Shown in pieces: positions 8,286 through 16,620 of a stretch of 64,000 bases of DNA; position 1 is the stretch's first letter; every line of letters begins with the position of its first letter. The notes beneath the pieces were generated by a model. It saw only the letters and a program-made list of their open reading frames with translations, was not told the origin of the DNA and did no database searches. The stretch lies in assembly GCA_002270295.1 (NCBI GenBank), contig NISF01000006.1, positions 124,001 to 188,000 on the forward strand, given 5' to 3'. This DNA comes from Enterobacter sp. 10-1 (GTDB lineage: Bacteria > Pseudomonadota > Gammaproteobacteria > Enterobacterales > Enterobacteriaceae). A program made the translations under genes and the position numbers.

Positions 8286-9935
8286 TTACCGCTGGGCACA
8301 GCCGTTACACTGCTGGTTCTGGATCTGCTGGAAGAAGTCGTTGCCTTTATCATCCACCAGAATAAACGCCGGGAAGTCTTCCACCTCGATTTTCCAGATA
8401 GCCTCCATTCCCAGCTCCGGATAAGCCACGCACTCAAGGCTCTTAATACTCTGCTGCGCCAGCACCGCCGCCGGCCCGCCGATGCTGCCGAGATAGAAGC
8501 CGCCGTGCTTATGGCAGGCATCGGTCACCTGCTGGCTGCGGTTGCCTTTCGCCAGCATCACCATGCTCGCGCCGTGGGACTGCAGCAGATCGACGTAGGA
8601 GTCCATCCTTCCGGCGGTGGTCGGCCCCAGCGAACCTGACGCATAACCCTCCGGCGTTTTCGCCGGACCGGCGTAGTAGATCGGGTGATCTTTCACATAC
8701 TGCGGCAGCGCTTCACCGTTATCCAGCAGCTCCTTGAGCTTAGCGTGGGCGATATCGCGGGCGACGATAATCGTGCCGTTCAGCGTCAGGCGGGTTGAAA
8801 CCGGATGGGCCGAAAGCTGCTTGAGGATATCGTTCATCGGCTGATTGAGGTCAATGCTGACGACCTGGCCTTCACCCTGTCGGCGCAGCGCTTCCGGGAT
8901 GTACTGGCCGGGGTTGCTCTCCAGTTTCTCAATCCAGATCCCGTGACGGTTGATCTTCGCCTTGATGTTGCGGTCGGCGGAGCAGGAAACCCCCATCCCG
9001 ACCGGGCAGGAGGCGCCGTGGCGCGGCAGGCGAATCACGCGGATGTCGTGGGCAAAGTACTTGCCGCCAAACTGCGCACCGAAGCCGAGATCCTGCGCGG
9101 CCAGCAGCAGCTCCTGCTCCAGCTGCACGTCGCGGAACGCCTGGCCGTGCTCGTTGCCTTCGGTTGGCAGGTCGTCGTAATAGTGGGTGGAGGCCAGCTT
9201 AACGGTTTTCAGCGTCGATTCCGCAGAGGTCCCGCCGATAACAAAAGCAATGTGGTACGGCGGGCAGGCGGCGGTGCCGAGGGTACGCATCTTCTCGACG
9301 AGGTAGTTTTTCAGCTTCGCCGGGGTAATCAGCGCCTTGGTTTCCTGATAGAGATAGGTTTTGTTGGCCGAACCGCCGCCTTTTGCCATGCACAAGAATT
9401 TGTATTCGTCGCCGTCAACGCTGTACAGATCGATCTGCGCCGGCAGGTTGGTGCCGGTGTTGACCTCTTTATACATATCCAGCGCGGCGTTTTGCGAATA
9501 GCGCAGGTTATCTTCGGTATAGGTGTTGTAGACGCCGCGCGCCAGCGCCGCTTCGTCGCCGCCGCCGGTCCACACCCGCTGGCCTTTCTTGCCCATGATG
9601 ATGGCGGTGCCGGTGTCCTGACAGGTGGGCAGAATGCCCTTGGCGGCAATCTCTGAGTTACGCAGGAACTGCAGGGCGACGTACTTGTCGTTTTCGCTGG
9701 CCTCGGGATCGAGCAGAATGGCCGCTACCTGCTGCTGGTGGGAAACGCGCAGCATAAAGGCCGCGTCGTGAAATGCCTGCTGGGCCAGCAGGGTGAGCGC
9801 TTCAGGCGCAACCTTGAGAATTTCCTCGCCCTCGAACCCGGCGACGCTGACGTGCTCTTTGCTCAGCAGATAGTATTCAGTCTTATCTTTCGCCAGCGGA
9901 AAAGCTTCCTGATAAACAAACGGTTTAGTCGACAT
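8286..9935 (-). CDS. class I (iron-sulphur) fumarate hydratase
   Basis: Interconverts fumarate and malate. The 549-aa protein closely follows the FumA/FumB type over its whole length. The three cysteines expected to bind the [4Fe-4S] cluster are seen in PTCQDTGT (about residue 105), TAACPPYH (about 224) and SCPVGMGVS (about 318). The C-terminus has [16 protein letters not shown]. It sits 53 bp downstream of the antiporter gene on the same strand, so the two are probably cotranscribed. In E. coli fumB is next to dcuB and dcuSR, so by context this is the anaerobic, FumB-like role, but sequence alone does not separate A from B. Confidence 0.93.
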   Translation of the reverse strand: MSTKPFVYQEAFPLAKDKTEYYLLSKEHVSVAGFEGEEILKVAPEALTLLAQQAFHDAAFMLRVSHQQQVAAILLDPEASENDKYVALQFLRNSEIAAKGILPTCQDTGTAIIMGKKGQRVWTGGGDEAALARGVYNTYTEDNLRYSQNAALDMYKEVNTGTNLPAQIDLYSVDGDEYKFLCMAKGGGSANKTYLYQETKALITPAKLKNYLVEKMRTLGTAACPPYHIAFVIGGTSAESTLKTVKLASTHYYDDLPTEGNEHGQAFRDVQLEQELLLAAQDLGFGAQFGGKYFAHDIRVIRLPRHGASCPVGMGVSCSADRNIKAKINRHGIWIEKLESNPGQYIPEALRRQGEGQVVSIDLNQPMNDILKQLSAHPVSTRLTLNGTIIVARDIAHAKLKELLDNGEALPQYVKDHPIYYAGPAKTPEGYASGSLGPTTAGRMDSYVDLLQSHGASMVMLAKGNRSQQVTDACHKHGGFYLGSIGGPAAVLAQQSIKSLECVAYPELGMEAIWKIEVEDFPAFILVDDKGNDFFQQIQNQQCNGCAQR

Positions 9936-9988
9936 TGTTTAAGCTCCCTAAGAGTAAAACCGCCGGGAGTGACCCCGACGGTTGTGAA

Positions 9989-11500
9989 TCAGAACATCAT
10001 GGACATCCACGGATAACCAATCAGCAGCAGGGCGGCCAGGAAGATGGCGCCGAAGATGGTGCCGAGGCGCCAGTAGTCTTTGGTCGGCAGATAGCCGCTG
10101 CCGTAGTAGATCGGGCTGGGGCCGGTACCGTACGGGGTGATGATCCCCATAATGCCCAGCGAAGTGACCATCAGCAGTACGAATACCTGCATATTCATAC
10201 CCGGAATGGTGGAGGCGATGGTCAGCATGGCCGGCAGCAGCGCGGTGGTATGGGCGGTGGTGCTGGCAAACAGGTAGTGCAGCAGGTAGAACGCCAGCAG
10301 CAGCAAGATGGTGGCGACTCCCGGAGAGATACCGCTCATCAGCGCGCCGCCTTCTTTACCCAGCCAGGCGATAAAGCCGGTGGAGGAGAGGCCATCCGCC
10401 AGCGCCACCAGGGTGGCGAACCAGACGAAGGTATTCCACGCCGCTTTATTATTGGTGATATCGCTCCATGACAGAACGCCGGTCCACAGCATCAGGACGA
10501 TGACCAGCAGCGCCGCCAGCGCCGGTTCAATCCACTCGGCGGCGAAGATCCACATCGTCAGCGCGAAGCAGACGAACACCAGCAGCAGAATTTCATTACG
10601 CGACAGCCGACCCAGTTTTTCCAGCTCACGCGCGGCCCACAGCGGCACCTCATCATTCACCTTCACCTCCGGCGGATAGAACCAGTAGGCCAGCAGCGGC
10701 ATCACCAGAATCAGCAGCACGCCCACCGGCAGGAAGGCGATAAACCAGGTGCCCCAGGAGATATTGATACCGACAATACTTTTCACCAGCGCGAGGGCCA
10801 GCAGGTTAGGCGCCAGCGCCGAGAGGAACATCGAGCTGGTAATACAGGCGGCGGTAATAGCCACCCACATCAGATAGGAACCGATCCGCCGGGCGCTAGG
10901 GTCGTTAGGCTTAGAGCCATACAGCGGCGGCAGGTTGGCGATAATCGGGTAAATCGTCCCGCCGCTACGGGCGGTATTCGACGGAGTGAAGGGGGCCAGC
11001 AGCAGGTCGGCAAAGGTGATGGCGTAGCCCAACGTCAGGCTGCGGCGGCCGAGGTATTTTACCAGAATCAGCGCCAGACGGCGTCCAAACTGGGTTTTGT
11101 CGTAGCCAGCGGCAAACATAAAGGCGCCGAAAATCAGCCACACGGTAGAGTTACCAAAGCCGCTTACCGCCCACTTAAACGAGGCGCCGGCAAGCTTGAA
11201 TTTGGGGTCCGCCAGCTGCGCCGGATCGAATAGCAGCCACTGGCTGCACAGGGCGATAACCACCACCCCGGTGATCCCGATCACCGCCCCGGGAAGGGGT
11301 TCGAAAATCAGACCGACGATCACGCCGACGAAAATGGCAAAGTAGTGCCAGGCATATGGCGGCAGGCCATCAGGCACCGGGATGAAAAGTAGCAGTACGG
11401 CCACGATAATGGGCAGCGCCATCATCAGCAGACGACTTTTATCAACAGCCTTAGGACTGGCTGCACCGGCAGGCGGCGTGGTTGTCTTTTTCTCTTTCAT
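9989..11500 (-). CDS. DASS-family dicarboxylate/succinate antiporter (CitT/TtdT-like)
   Basis: Inner-membrane transporter of about 503 aa with 11-13 hydrophobic segments. It resembles the TtdT/CitT group of divalent anion:Na+ symporter family antiporters: APFTPSNTARSGGTIYPI near residue 160 and a C-terminal GTGPSPIYYGSGYLPTKDYWRLG block. These proteins swap a C4 or C6 acid for succinate. Beside fumarase and fumarate reductase it most likely imports malate or fumarate and exports succinate. The ATG at 11500 is chosen; an upstream TTG at 11515 is possible. A perfect FNR box lies about 190 bp upstream. Confidence 0.88.
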   Translation of the reverse strand: MKEKKTTTPPAGAASPKAVDKSRLLMMALPIIVAVLLLFIPVPDGLPPYAWHYFAIFVGVIVGLIFEPLPGAVIGITGVVVIALCSQWLLFDPAQLADPKFKLAGASFKWAVSGFGNSTVWLIFGAFMFAAGYDKTQFGRRLALILVKYLGRRSLTLGYAITFADLLLAPFTPSNTARSGGTIYPIIANLPPLYGSKPNDPSARRIGSYLMWVAITAACITSSMFLSALAPNLLALALVKSIVGINISWGTWFIAFLPVGVLLILVMPLLAYWFYPPEVKVNDEVPLWAARELEKLGRLSRNEILLLVFVCFALTMWIFAAEWIEPALAALLVIVLMLWTGVLSWSDITNNKAAWNTFVWFATLVALADGLSSTGFIAWLGKEGGALMSGISPGVATILLLLAFYLLHYLFASTTAHTTALLPAMLTIASTIPGMNMQVFVLLMVTSLGIMGIITPYGTGPSPIYYGSGYLPTKDYWRLGTIFGAIFLAALLLIGYPWMSMMF

Positions 11501-12134
11501 AATGAGTATCTGCAAGTAGTTAAAAATAAGGTTTAGTCATCGGTGACTTCTGATTTCTTTAATTTCAAAACTTTCTTTAGTTATTAATCATTGGCTTTTA
11601 TTATCACCGCGACGGTTATTTAACGCATTTTTTAGGGCGCTAAATTAAATCTGTTGGTTATTTATATATTGCTCTTTGATGTCGAATTGCAATTGATTGA
11701 GATCAATAAATCCAGGGGTGTGGCGTTTTTTTTACTTCGCGCAATAACCCTGCGGGAGAGGGTGGTTATTTGTGCGAAATATCGCTAAATGTTAAAAATA
11801 AGTCGGTTTTTAGAGTCTTGATGAAACGGGATTATCTTTTAACGTGTTGATTTTTATTGGTTGAAATATTTACGATCATTTTATTGCTTATTAACAAAAG
11901 TATCTTATTTGTTATCGATATTATGCTTTGTGTAAACGTTGTATTTTAAAAAAATAATACGATGGAGGTAGTGATGTTATTGTTGGTATTAAATAGTTTT
12001 TTAACTAACGTAAGTGATTTGGTAACTAAAAAATTCGCTATATTATTAGCATGACAACAGGAATTAAAAGCACAACTAAAAATAAATTCCTTACCGAATT
12101 CTGAATTTCAATATTTAAAATCTGGAGTATTACT
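11501..12134. promoter_or_regulatory. divergent control region of the fumarate module
   Basis: This 634-bp AT-rich gap separates the antiporter (minus) from the fumarate reductase (plus). Beyond the FNR box it has an inverted repeat AATAACC/GGTTATT at 11743-11770. A possible promoter for the reductase is TTGGTA at 12019-12024 with TATTAT at 12041-12046 (16-bp gap). No open frame of note is present. DcuR targets are expected here, but I cannot point to a defensible DcuR site. Confidence 0.55.
11693..11706. promoter_or_regulatory. FNR box (perfect match) upstream of the antiporter-fumarase genes
   Basis: TTGAT-TGAG-ATCAA matches the FNR consensus TTGAT-N4-ATCAA at every fixed position. On the minus strand TATATA/TATAAA (11661-11668) lies where a -10 should be if the site is centred near -41.5, the class II activator position. 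This predicts anaerobic activation of the antiporter and fumarase. It is about 430 bp from the reductase start, so its effect there is less certain. Confidence 0.75.
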
Positions 12135-14912
12135 ATGACCAGTAATCAACGTATTTTTCAGCCCTTTACCTTACCAAACGGAACTGAGCTAAAAAACCGC
12201 CTGTTTATGGCACCGATGACCACCTGCACCGGCTATTTTGACGGCTCCGTCACCAGCGAGCTGGTGGAGTACTACCGCGCCCGAGCGGGCAGCATCGGTA
12301 CCATTATCGTCGAGTGCTGCTTTATCGATGACTATGGCCTGGCTTTCCCTGGCGCCATAGGCATCGACAATGATGACAAAATTGCCGGCCTGGCCAAAAT
12401 TGCCGAAGCCATCCAGGCGGAAGGGTCGAAAGCCGTTTTGCAGATCTATCACGGCGGCCGCATGGTCGACCCGCAGCTTATCGGCGGCCGACAGCCGGTA
12501 GCGCCGAGCGCGCTGGCCGCTCCGCGCGACGGCGCCGCGATGCCGCGCGCGCTAAGCGCTGAGGAAGTAGAGGAGACGATCGCGAAATTTGGTGACGGCG
12601 TCCGCCGCGCGATTCAGGCCGGTTTTGACGGGGTCGAAATTCACGGCGCCAATACCTATCTTATCCAGCAGTTCTATTCCCCGAACTCTAACCAGCGTGA
12701 CGACTGCTGGGGCGGCAGCCGCGATAATCGCGCCAGATTCCCGCTGGCGGTGCTGGATATCACCCATAAAATGGTCAGCCAGTACGCGGACGACGCTTTT
12801 ATTATCGGCTACCGTTTCTCGCCGGAAGAGCTGGAAGAGCCGGGCATCCGCTTTGACGACACCCTCTACCTGCTGGAAAAACTGGCGGCGCGGGGCCTCG
12901 ACTATCTGCACTTCTCGGTAGGCGCCTCGCTGCGCCCCTCCATCGTCGATACCTGCGATCCGACGCCGCTGATTGAAAAATACTGCGCGCTGCGCTCCGC
13001 TAACCTCGCGCAGGTTCCGGTGATGGGCGTTGGCGGGATCGTTAACGCCGCAGATGCCGAGCAGGGGCTGGATCGCGGCTACGATCTGATCGCCGTTGGG
13101 CGGGCCTGCATTGCCTATCCTGACTGGACCGACCGCGTTGCCGATGGCGAAAATCTGGAGCTGTTTATCGACAGCACCCGGCGTGAAGCCCTGCATATTC
13201 CGGAGCCGCTGTGGCGCTTCTCGCTGGTGGAAGCGATGATCCGCGATATGAGCATGGGCGATGCGAAGTTTAAGCCCGGCGTCTTTGTTGAAACCGTACA
13301 GGACGAGGCCAGCGAGCTGGTTATCCACGTCAGCCTTGAGAGCGATCGCATTGCCGACGTGGAGCTGGCCTCCAGCGCGGTACAGACCGTGGAGTTCACC
13401 ACCAGCTTTGAAGAGATCCGCGAGCGCATTTTGACCGCCAATACTCCGCACGTTGACGCCATATCCGGCGCCACCAGCCAAAGCGAGGCGGTGAAAAAAG
13501 CGGTATCCAAAGCGATGCTGAAATCCAGCAAAGCGCTGGCGATTGAAGAGGGCGGCGACGATCGCGCGGTGAAAAGCTACGACGTGGTGGTGGTGGGCAG
13601 CGGCGGTGCGGGTCTGGCGGCGGCGATTCAGGCCCATGATGAAGGCGCCAGCGTGCTGCTCGTTGAAAAAATGCCGACTATCGGCGGCAATACCATTAAA
13701 GCCTCCGCCGGGATGAACGCCGCGGAAACGCGCTTCCAGCGGGTAAAAGGGATCGTGGACAGCAAAGAACTGTTCTATCAGGAAAGCCTGAAGGGTGGGC
13801 ATAACAAAAACAACCCTGAGCTGCTGCGCCGCTTTGTCGAAAACGCCCCGGAGGCGATTGAGTGGCTGGCCCGCCGCGGGATCATGCTTAACGATATCAC
13901 CACCACCGGCGGGATGAGCATTGATCGTACCCACCGTCCGCGCGACGGGTCGGCGGTCGGCGGCTATCTGATTAGCGGCCTGGTGCGCAATATCAGCAAA
14001 CGCGGGATTGACGTGATGCTGGACACCTCGGTCAAAGAGATCCTGATGGCAAACGACGAAGTGAGCGGCGTACGTCTGCTCAACGATGAGCAGGAGCGCT
14101 TCGACGTGCAGACGAAGAGCATCGTGGTCGCCACCGGCGGCTTCAGCGCCAACAGCGCGATGGTGGTGAAGTACCGTCCGGATCTCGCCGGTTTTGTCAC
14201 CACCAACCATAAAGGGGCGACCGGCGGCGGCATCGCGCTGCTGGAACGCATCGGCGCCGGCACCGTGGATATGGGCGAAATCCAGATCCACCCGACCGTT
14301 GAACAGAAGACTTCATACCTGATTTCGGAGTCGATTCGCGGCGGCGGAGCCATTCTGGTGAGCCAGCAGGGGCGGCGCTTCTTTAACGAAATGGCGACCC
14401 GCGATAAAGTATCGGCGGCGATTATCGCGCTGCCGGAGCAGTACGCCTGGATCGTCTTTGACGAGCATGTGCGGGCAAAAAACAAAGCGGCAGATGAATA
14501 TATCGCCAAAGGCCTGGCCACCAGCGCCAGCTCCCCGCGCGAACTGGCGGAGACGCTGGGGATGGATTACCATGCCTTCCTTGCCACCCTCGAACGCTAC
14601 AACGGCTTTGTTGAAAACCAGCGTGACGATGATTTTGGCCGGACCACCGCGCTGCGGGCGCCGATTAACGAAGGGCCGTTCCATGCGATCCGCATCGCCC
14701 CGGGCGTTCACCACACTATGGGCGGGGTGACGATTAATACCGCGACCGCAGTGTTAAATACCGCTCAGCAGCCGATTCCCGGCGCCTATGCCGCCGGGGA
14801 AGTGGTCGGCGGCATCCACGGCGGCAACCGTATCGGCGGCAATGCGGTGGCGGATATCATTATCTTTGGCACCCTGGCGGGCCATGAGGCGGCAAAACGC
14901 GCCAGAGGATAA
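12135..14912 (+). CDS. soluble NADH-dependent fumarate reductase (OYE + FMN-bind + FAD domains)
   Basis: A 925-aa single-chain enzyme with three flavin domains. Residues 1-360 are an old-yellow-enzyme NADH:FMN oxidoreductase. Residues about 375-465 are an FMN-binding domain with the flavinylation motif D-A-I-S-G-A-T; Thr447 is the expected FMN ester site. Residues about 480-925 are a flavocytochrome-c-type fumarate reductase with an FAD motif (GSGGAG, 488-493). Its active-site residues match H719, R756, H859/H860 and R899. There is no signal peptide or haem motif, so it is cytoplasmic. A homologous enzyme is characterised in Klebsiella pneumoniae as NADH:fumarate oxidoreductase. The start follows TGGAG. 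ApbE is encoded 54 bp downstream. Confidence 0.93.
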   Translation: MTSNQRIFQPFTLPNGTELKNRLFMAPMTTCTGYFDGSVTSELVEYYRARAGSIGTIIVECCFIDDYGLAFPGAIGIDNDDKIAGLAKIAEAIQAEGSKAVLQIYHGGRMVDPQLIGGRQPVAPSALAAPRDGAAMPRALSAEEVEETIAKFGDGVRRAIQAGFDGVEIHGANTYLIQQFYSPNSNQRDDCWGGSRDNRARFPLAVLDITHKMVSQYADDAFIIGYRFSPEELEEPGIRFDDTLYLLEKLAARGLDYLHFSVGASLRPSIVDTCDPTPLIEKYCALRSANLAQVPVMGVGGIVNAADAEQGLDRGYDLIAVGRACIAYPDWTDRVADGENLELFIDSTRREALHIPEPLWRFSLVEAMIRDMSMGDAKFKPGVFVETVQDEASELVIHVSLESDRIADVELASSAVQTVEFTTSFEEIRERILTANTPHVDAISGATSQSEAVKKAVSKAMLKSSKALAIEEGGDDRAVKSYDVVVVGSGGAGLAAAIQAHDEGASVLLVEKMPTIGGNTIKASAGMNAAETRFQRVKGIVDSKELFYQESLKGGHNKNNPELLRRFVENAPEAIEWLARRGIMLNDITTTGGMSIDRTHRPRDGSAVGGYLISGLVRNISKRGIDVMLDTSVKEILMANDEVSGVRLLNDEQERFDVQTKSIVVATGGFSANSAMVVKYRPDLAGFVTTNHKGATGGGIALLERIGAGTVDMGEIQIHPTVEQKTSYLISESIRGGGAILVSQQGRRFFNEMATRDKVSAAIIALPEQYAWIVFDEHVRAKNKAADEYIAKGLATSASSPRELAETLGMDYHAFLATLERYNGFVENQRDDDFGRTTALRAPINEGPFHAIRIAPGVHHTMGGVTINTATAVLNTAQQPIPGAYAAGEVVGGIHGGNRIGGNAVADIIIFGTLAGHEAAKRARG

Positions 14913-14966
14913 CCCTTCGCGATATACCCCGGCCGCAAGCCGGGGTCATCCACAGGAGCTGCAACC

Positions 14967-15920
14967 ATGTCTGACGATAGTCGCGTTTATAGCTACTCCG
15001 CCGTTTTAATGGGTTCGCCCATTTTGCTTAAACTGTTCCGTCACGATGACGCGCTCGCCTCCCGCACCTTCCAGCTGATTAAACGCTACGAAGATCTGCT
15101 TACCGTAAACCGCGCGCGCTCGCAGGTGATGGATATTAACCATGCCGCCGGTCGCCATGCGGTGGCCGTCAGCCGTCCGGTGTATCAGCTGATCAAATGC
15201 GCAAAAGCCGCCAGCATGGTGCGGGATAGCGCGTTCAACCTGGCGATTGGCCCGCTGGTAAAGCTCTGGCGCATCGGCTTTCAGGGGCGCAGCGTTCCGG
15301 CGGCGGCAGAGATTGCCGCCCGCCTGCCGCTGATCCGGCCGCAGGATGTGATCCTTGATGAGGCGGCGGGCAGCGTGTTTCTTGCTCAGCCGGGTATGGA
15401 GATCGACCTTGGCGCCATTGCCAAAGGCTACATTGCCGATCGGGTGCGCGATGACCTGCGGCGGCAGGGCGTCGACGCGGCGCTGATTAATCTCGGGGGA
15501 AACGTGCATACCCTCGGGGAGTGGTCCATTGGTCTGAAAAAACCGTTTGCCGCCGCCGACGAGCTGGTCGGCACGATTGCGGTTACCGGCCAGTCGGTGG
15601 TGACCTCCGGCGTCTATGAGCGCTATTTTGAGCAGGACGGCAGGCGCTGGCACCATATTCTCGACCCGCGCAGCGGCTATCCGTTGGATAACGAGCTGGA
15701 GAGCGTGACCATCATTTCTGATGACTCTCTCGACGGTGATATCTGGACCACCCTGATCTACGGCCTGGGCGTTGAGAAAGGGCGCGCAGCGCTGCGTCAA
15801 CGTGAGGATATTGAAGCGATTTTTGTGACTAAAAATCGCGAAGTGATCCTCTCATCGCAGCGCCGCTTTCGTTTTCAGCTGCTGGATAGCGGCTATCGGC
15901 TTACTGACTGTACTGCTTGA
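14967..15920 (+). CDS. apbE: ApbE-type FAD:protein FMN transferase, cytoplasmic
   Basis: Attaches FMN through a phosphoester bond to Ser/Thr of DxxSGAT motifs. The 317-aa protein has family features: EIDLGAIAKGYIAD (about residues 145-158), NLGGNVHTLGEW (about 175-186), and the HHILDPRSGYPLDN block (about 229-242). It has no lipoprotein signal or leader, unlike periplasmic ApbE, which fits a cytoplasmic target. The target is almost certainly the fumarate reductase 54 bp upstream. The start is set by AGGAG 8 bp before the ATG. Its 3' end overlaps the convergent dcuR by 20 bp. Confidence 0.93.
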   Translation: MSDDSRVYSYSAVLMGSPILLKLFRHDDALASRTFQLIKRYEDLLTVNRARSQVMDINHAAGRHAVAVSRPVYQLIKCAKAASMVRDSAFNLAIGPLVKLWRIGFQGRSVPAAAEIAARLPLIRPQDVILDEAAGSVFLAQPGMEIDLGAIAKGYIADRVRDDLRRQGVDAALINLGGNVHTLGEWSIGLKKPFAAADELVGTIAVTGQSVVTSGVYERYFEQDGRRWHHILDPRSGYPLDNELESVTIISDDSLDGDIWTTLIYGLGVEKGRAALRQREDIEAIFVTKNREVILSSQRRFRFQLLDSGYRLTDCTA

Positions 15921-16620
15921 GCAGGCTGTACTGCTCCGCCACCAGCCGATAGCGATAGACCGGCCGGCCGGTGGCGCCGTAGTGAATGCTGGTGTAGAGG
16001 ATATTAATCTGCGCCAGCCAAATCAGATATTTGCGGCAGGAGACGCGGGAAATGTTCACCGCGACCGCCAGCTCGTCGGTGGAGAACTCGGTCGCCGGGT
16101 GCGCATCGATCCACTGGCAGAGCGTGCGCAGCGTTTGCGAGGTGAGCCCCTTCGGCAGCTTACGCGCGTCGGTTGCTTCCGGCGCGTCGCCGTGCAGCAG
16201 GCGGTCAACGTCCGCCTGCTCATAATAAGTCTGTCCGGTCATCAGCTTTCTTTTCTCGCGCCAGGCGGTTAACGCCTCCTCAAAACGCGGGAACTGGAAG
16301 GGCTTAATCAGATAATCGACAACGCCGTAGTGCATCGACGTTTGTACGGTGGCGGCATCGGCGGCGGAGGTGATCATAATCACGTCGATGGCGCGGCCGG
16401 AGGCGCGGATGGTCGGCAGCAGATCCAGCCCGCTATCGTGCTGCATATAGACGTCGAGCAGTACCAGATCGATCTCCAGCTCGTCGTCGTTAATCATCTC
16501 CCGGGCCTTATTCAGCGTAGATGCGGTGCCGCAGCAGCTGAAGCCGGAAATCCGCGCCACGTACAGGCGGTTCAGTTCGGCTACCATGGCATCGTCATCA
16601 ACAATTAATACATTTATCAC
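15901..16620 (-). CDS. dcuR: response regulator DcuR of the C4-dicarboxylate two-component system
   Basis: A 239-aa CitB/DcuR-family regulator. The receiver domain (1-120) begins INVLIVDDDAMVAELN and has the phospho-acceptor aspartate in LVLLDVYMQ near residue 57 and Lys in LIKPFQ. The C-terminal part has a helix-turn-helix (FSTDELAVAVNISRVSCRKYL). It follows E. coli DcuR along its length. The gene overlaps dcuS by 4 bp (ATGA), so the pair is translationally coupled. It converges on apbE, and its likely targets are the fumarate genes next door. Confidence 0.92.
   Translation of the reverse strand: MINVLIVDDDAMVAELNRLYVARISGFSCCGTASTLNKAREMINDDELEIDLVLLDVYMQHDSGLDLLPTIRASGRAIDVIMITSAADAATVQTSMHYGVVDYLIKPFQFPRFEEALTAWREKRKLMTGQTYYEQADVDRLLHGDAPEATDARKLPKGLTSQTLRTLCQWIDAHPATEFSTDELAVAVNISRVSCRKYLIWLAQINILYTSIHYGATGRPVYRYRLVAEQYSLLKQYSQ

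Noticed and set aside
8805-9656. 283-codon plus-strand frame within the fumarase gene
   Set aside because: Shadow of the class I fumarase, which is identified by cluster cysteines and full-length similarity.
12552-14291. Open frame of 579 codons on the minus strand inside the fumarate reductase gene
   Set aside because: It is the antisense of a GC-rich gene whose plus-strand product has clear flavin domains and active-site residues. The antisense product is low-complexity and has no ribosome site.
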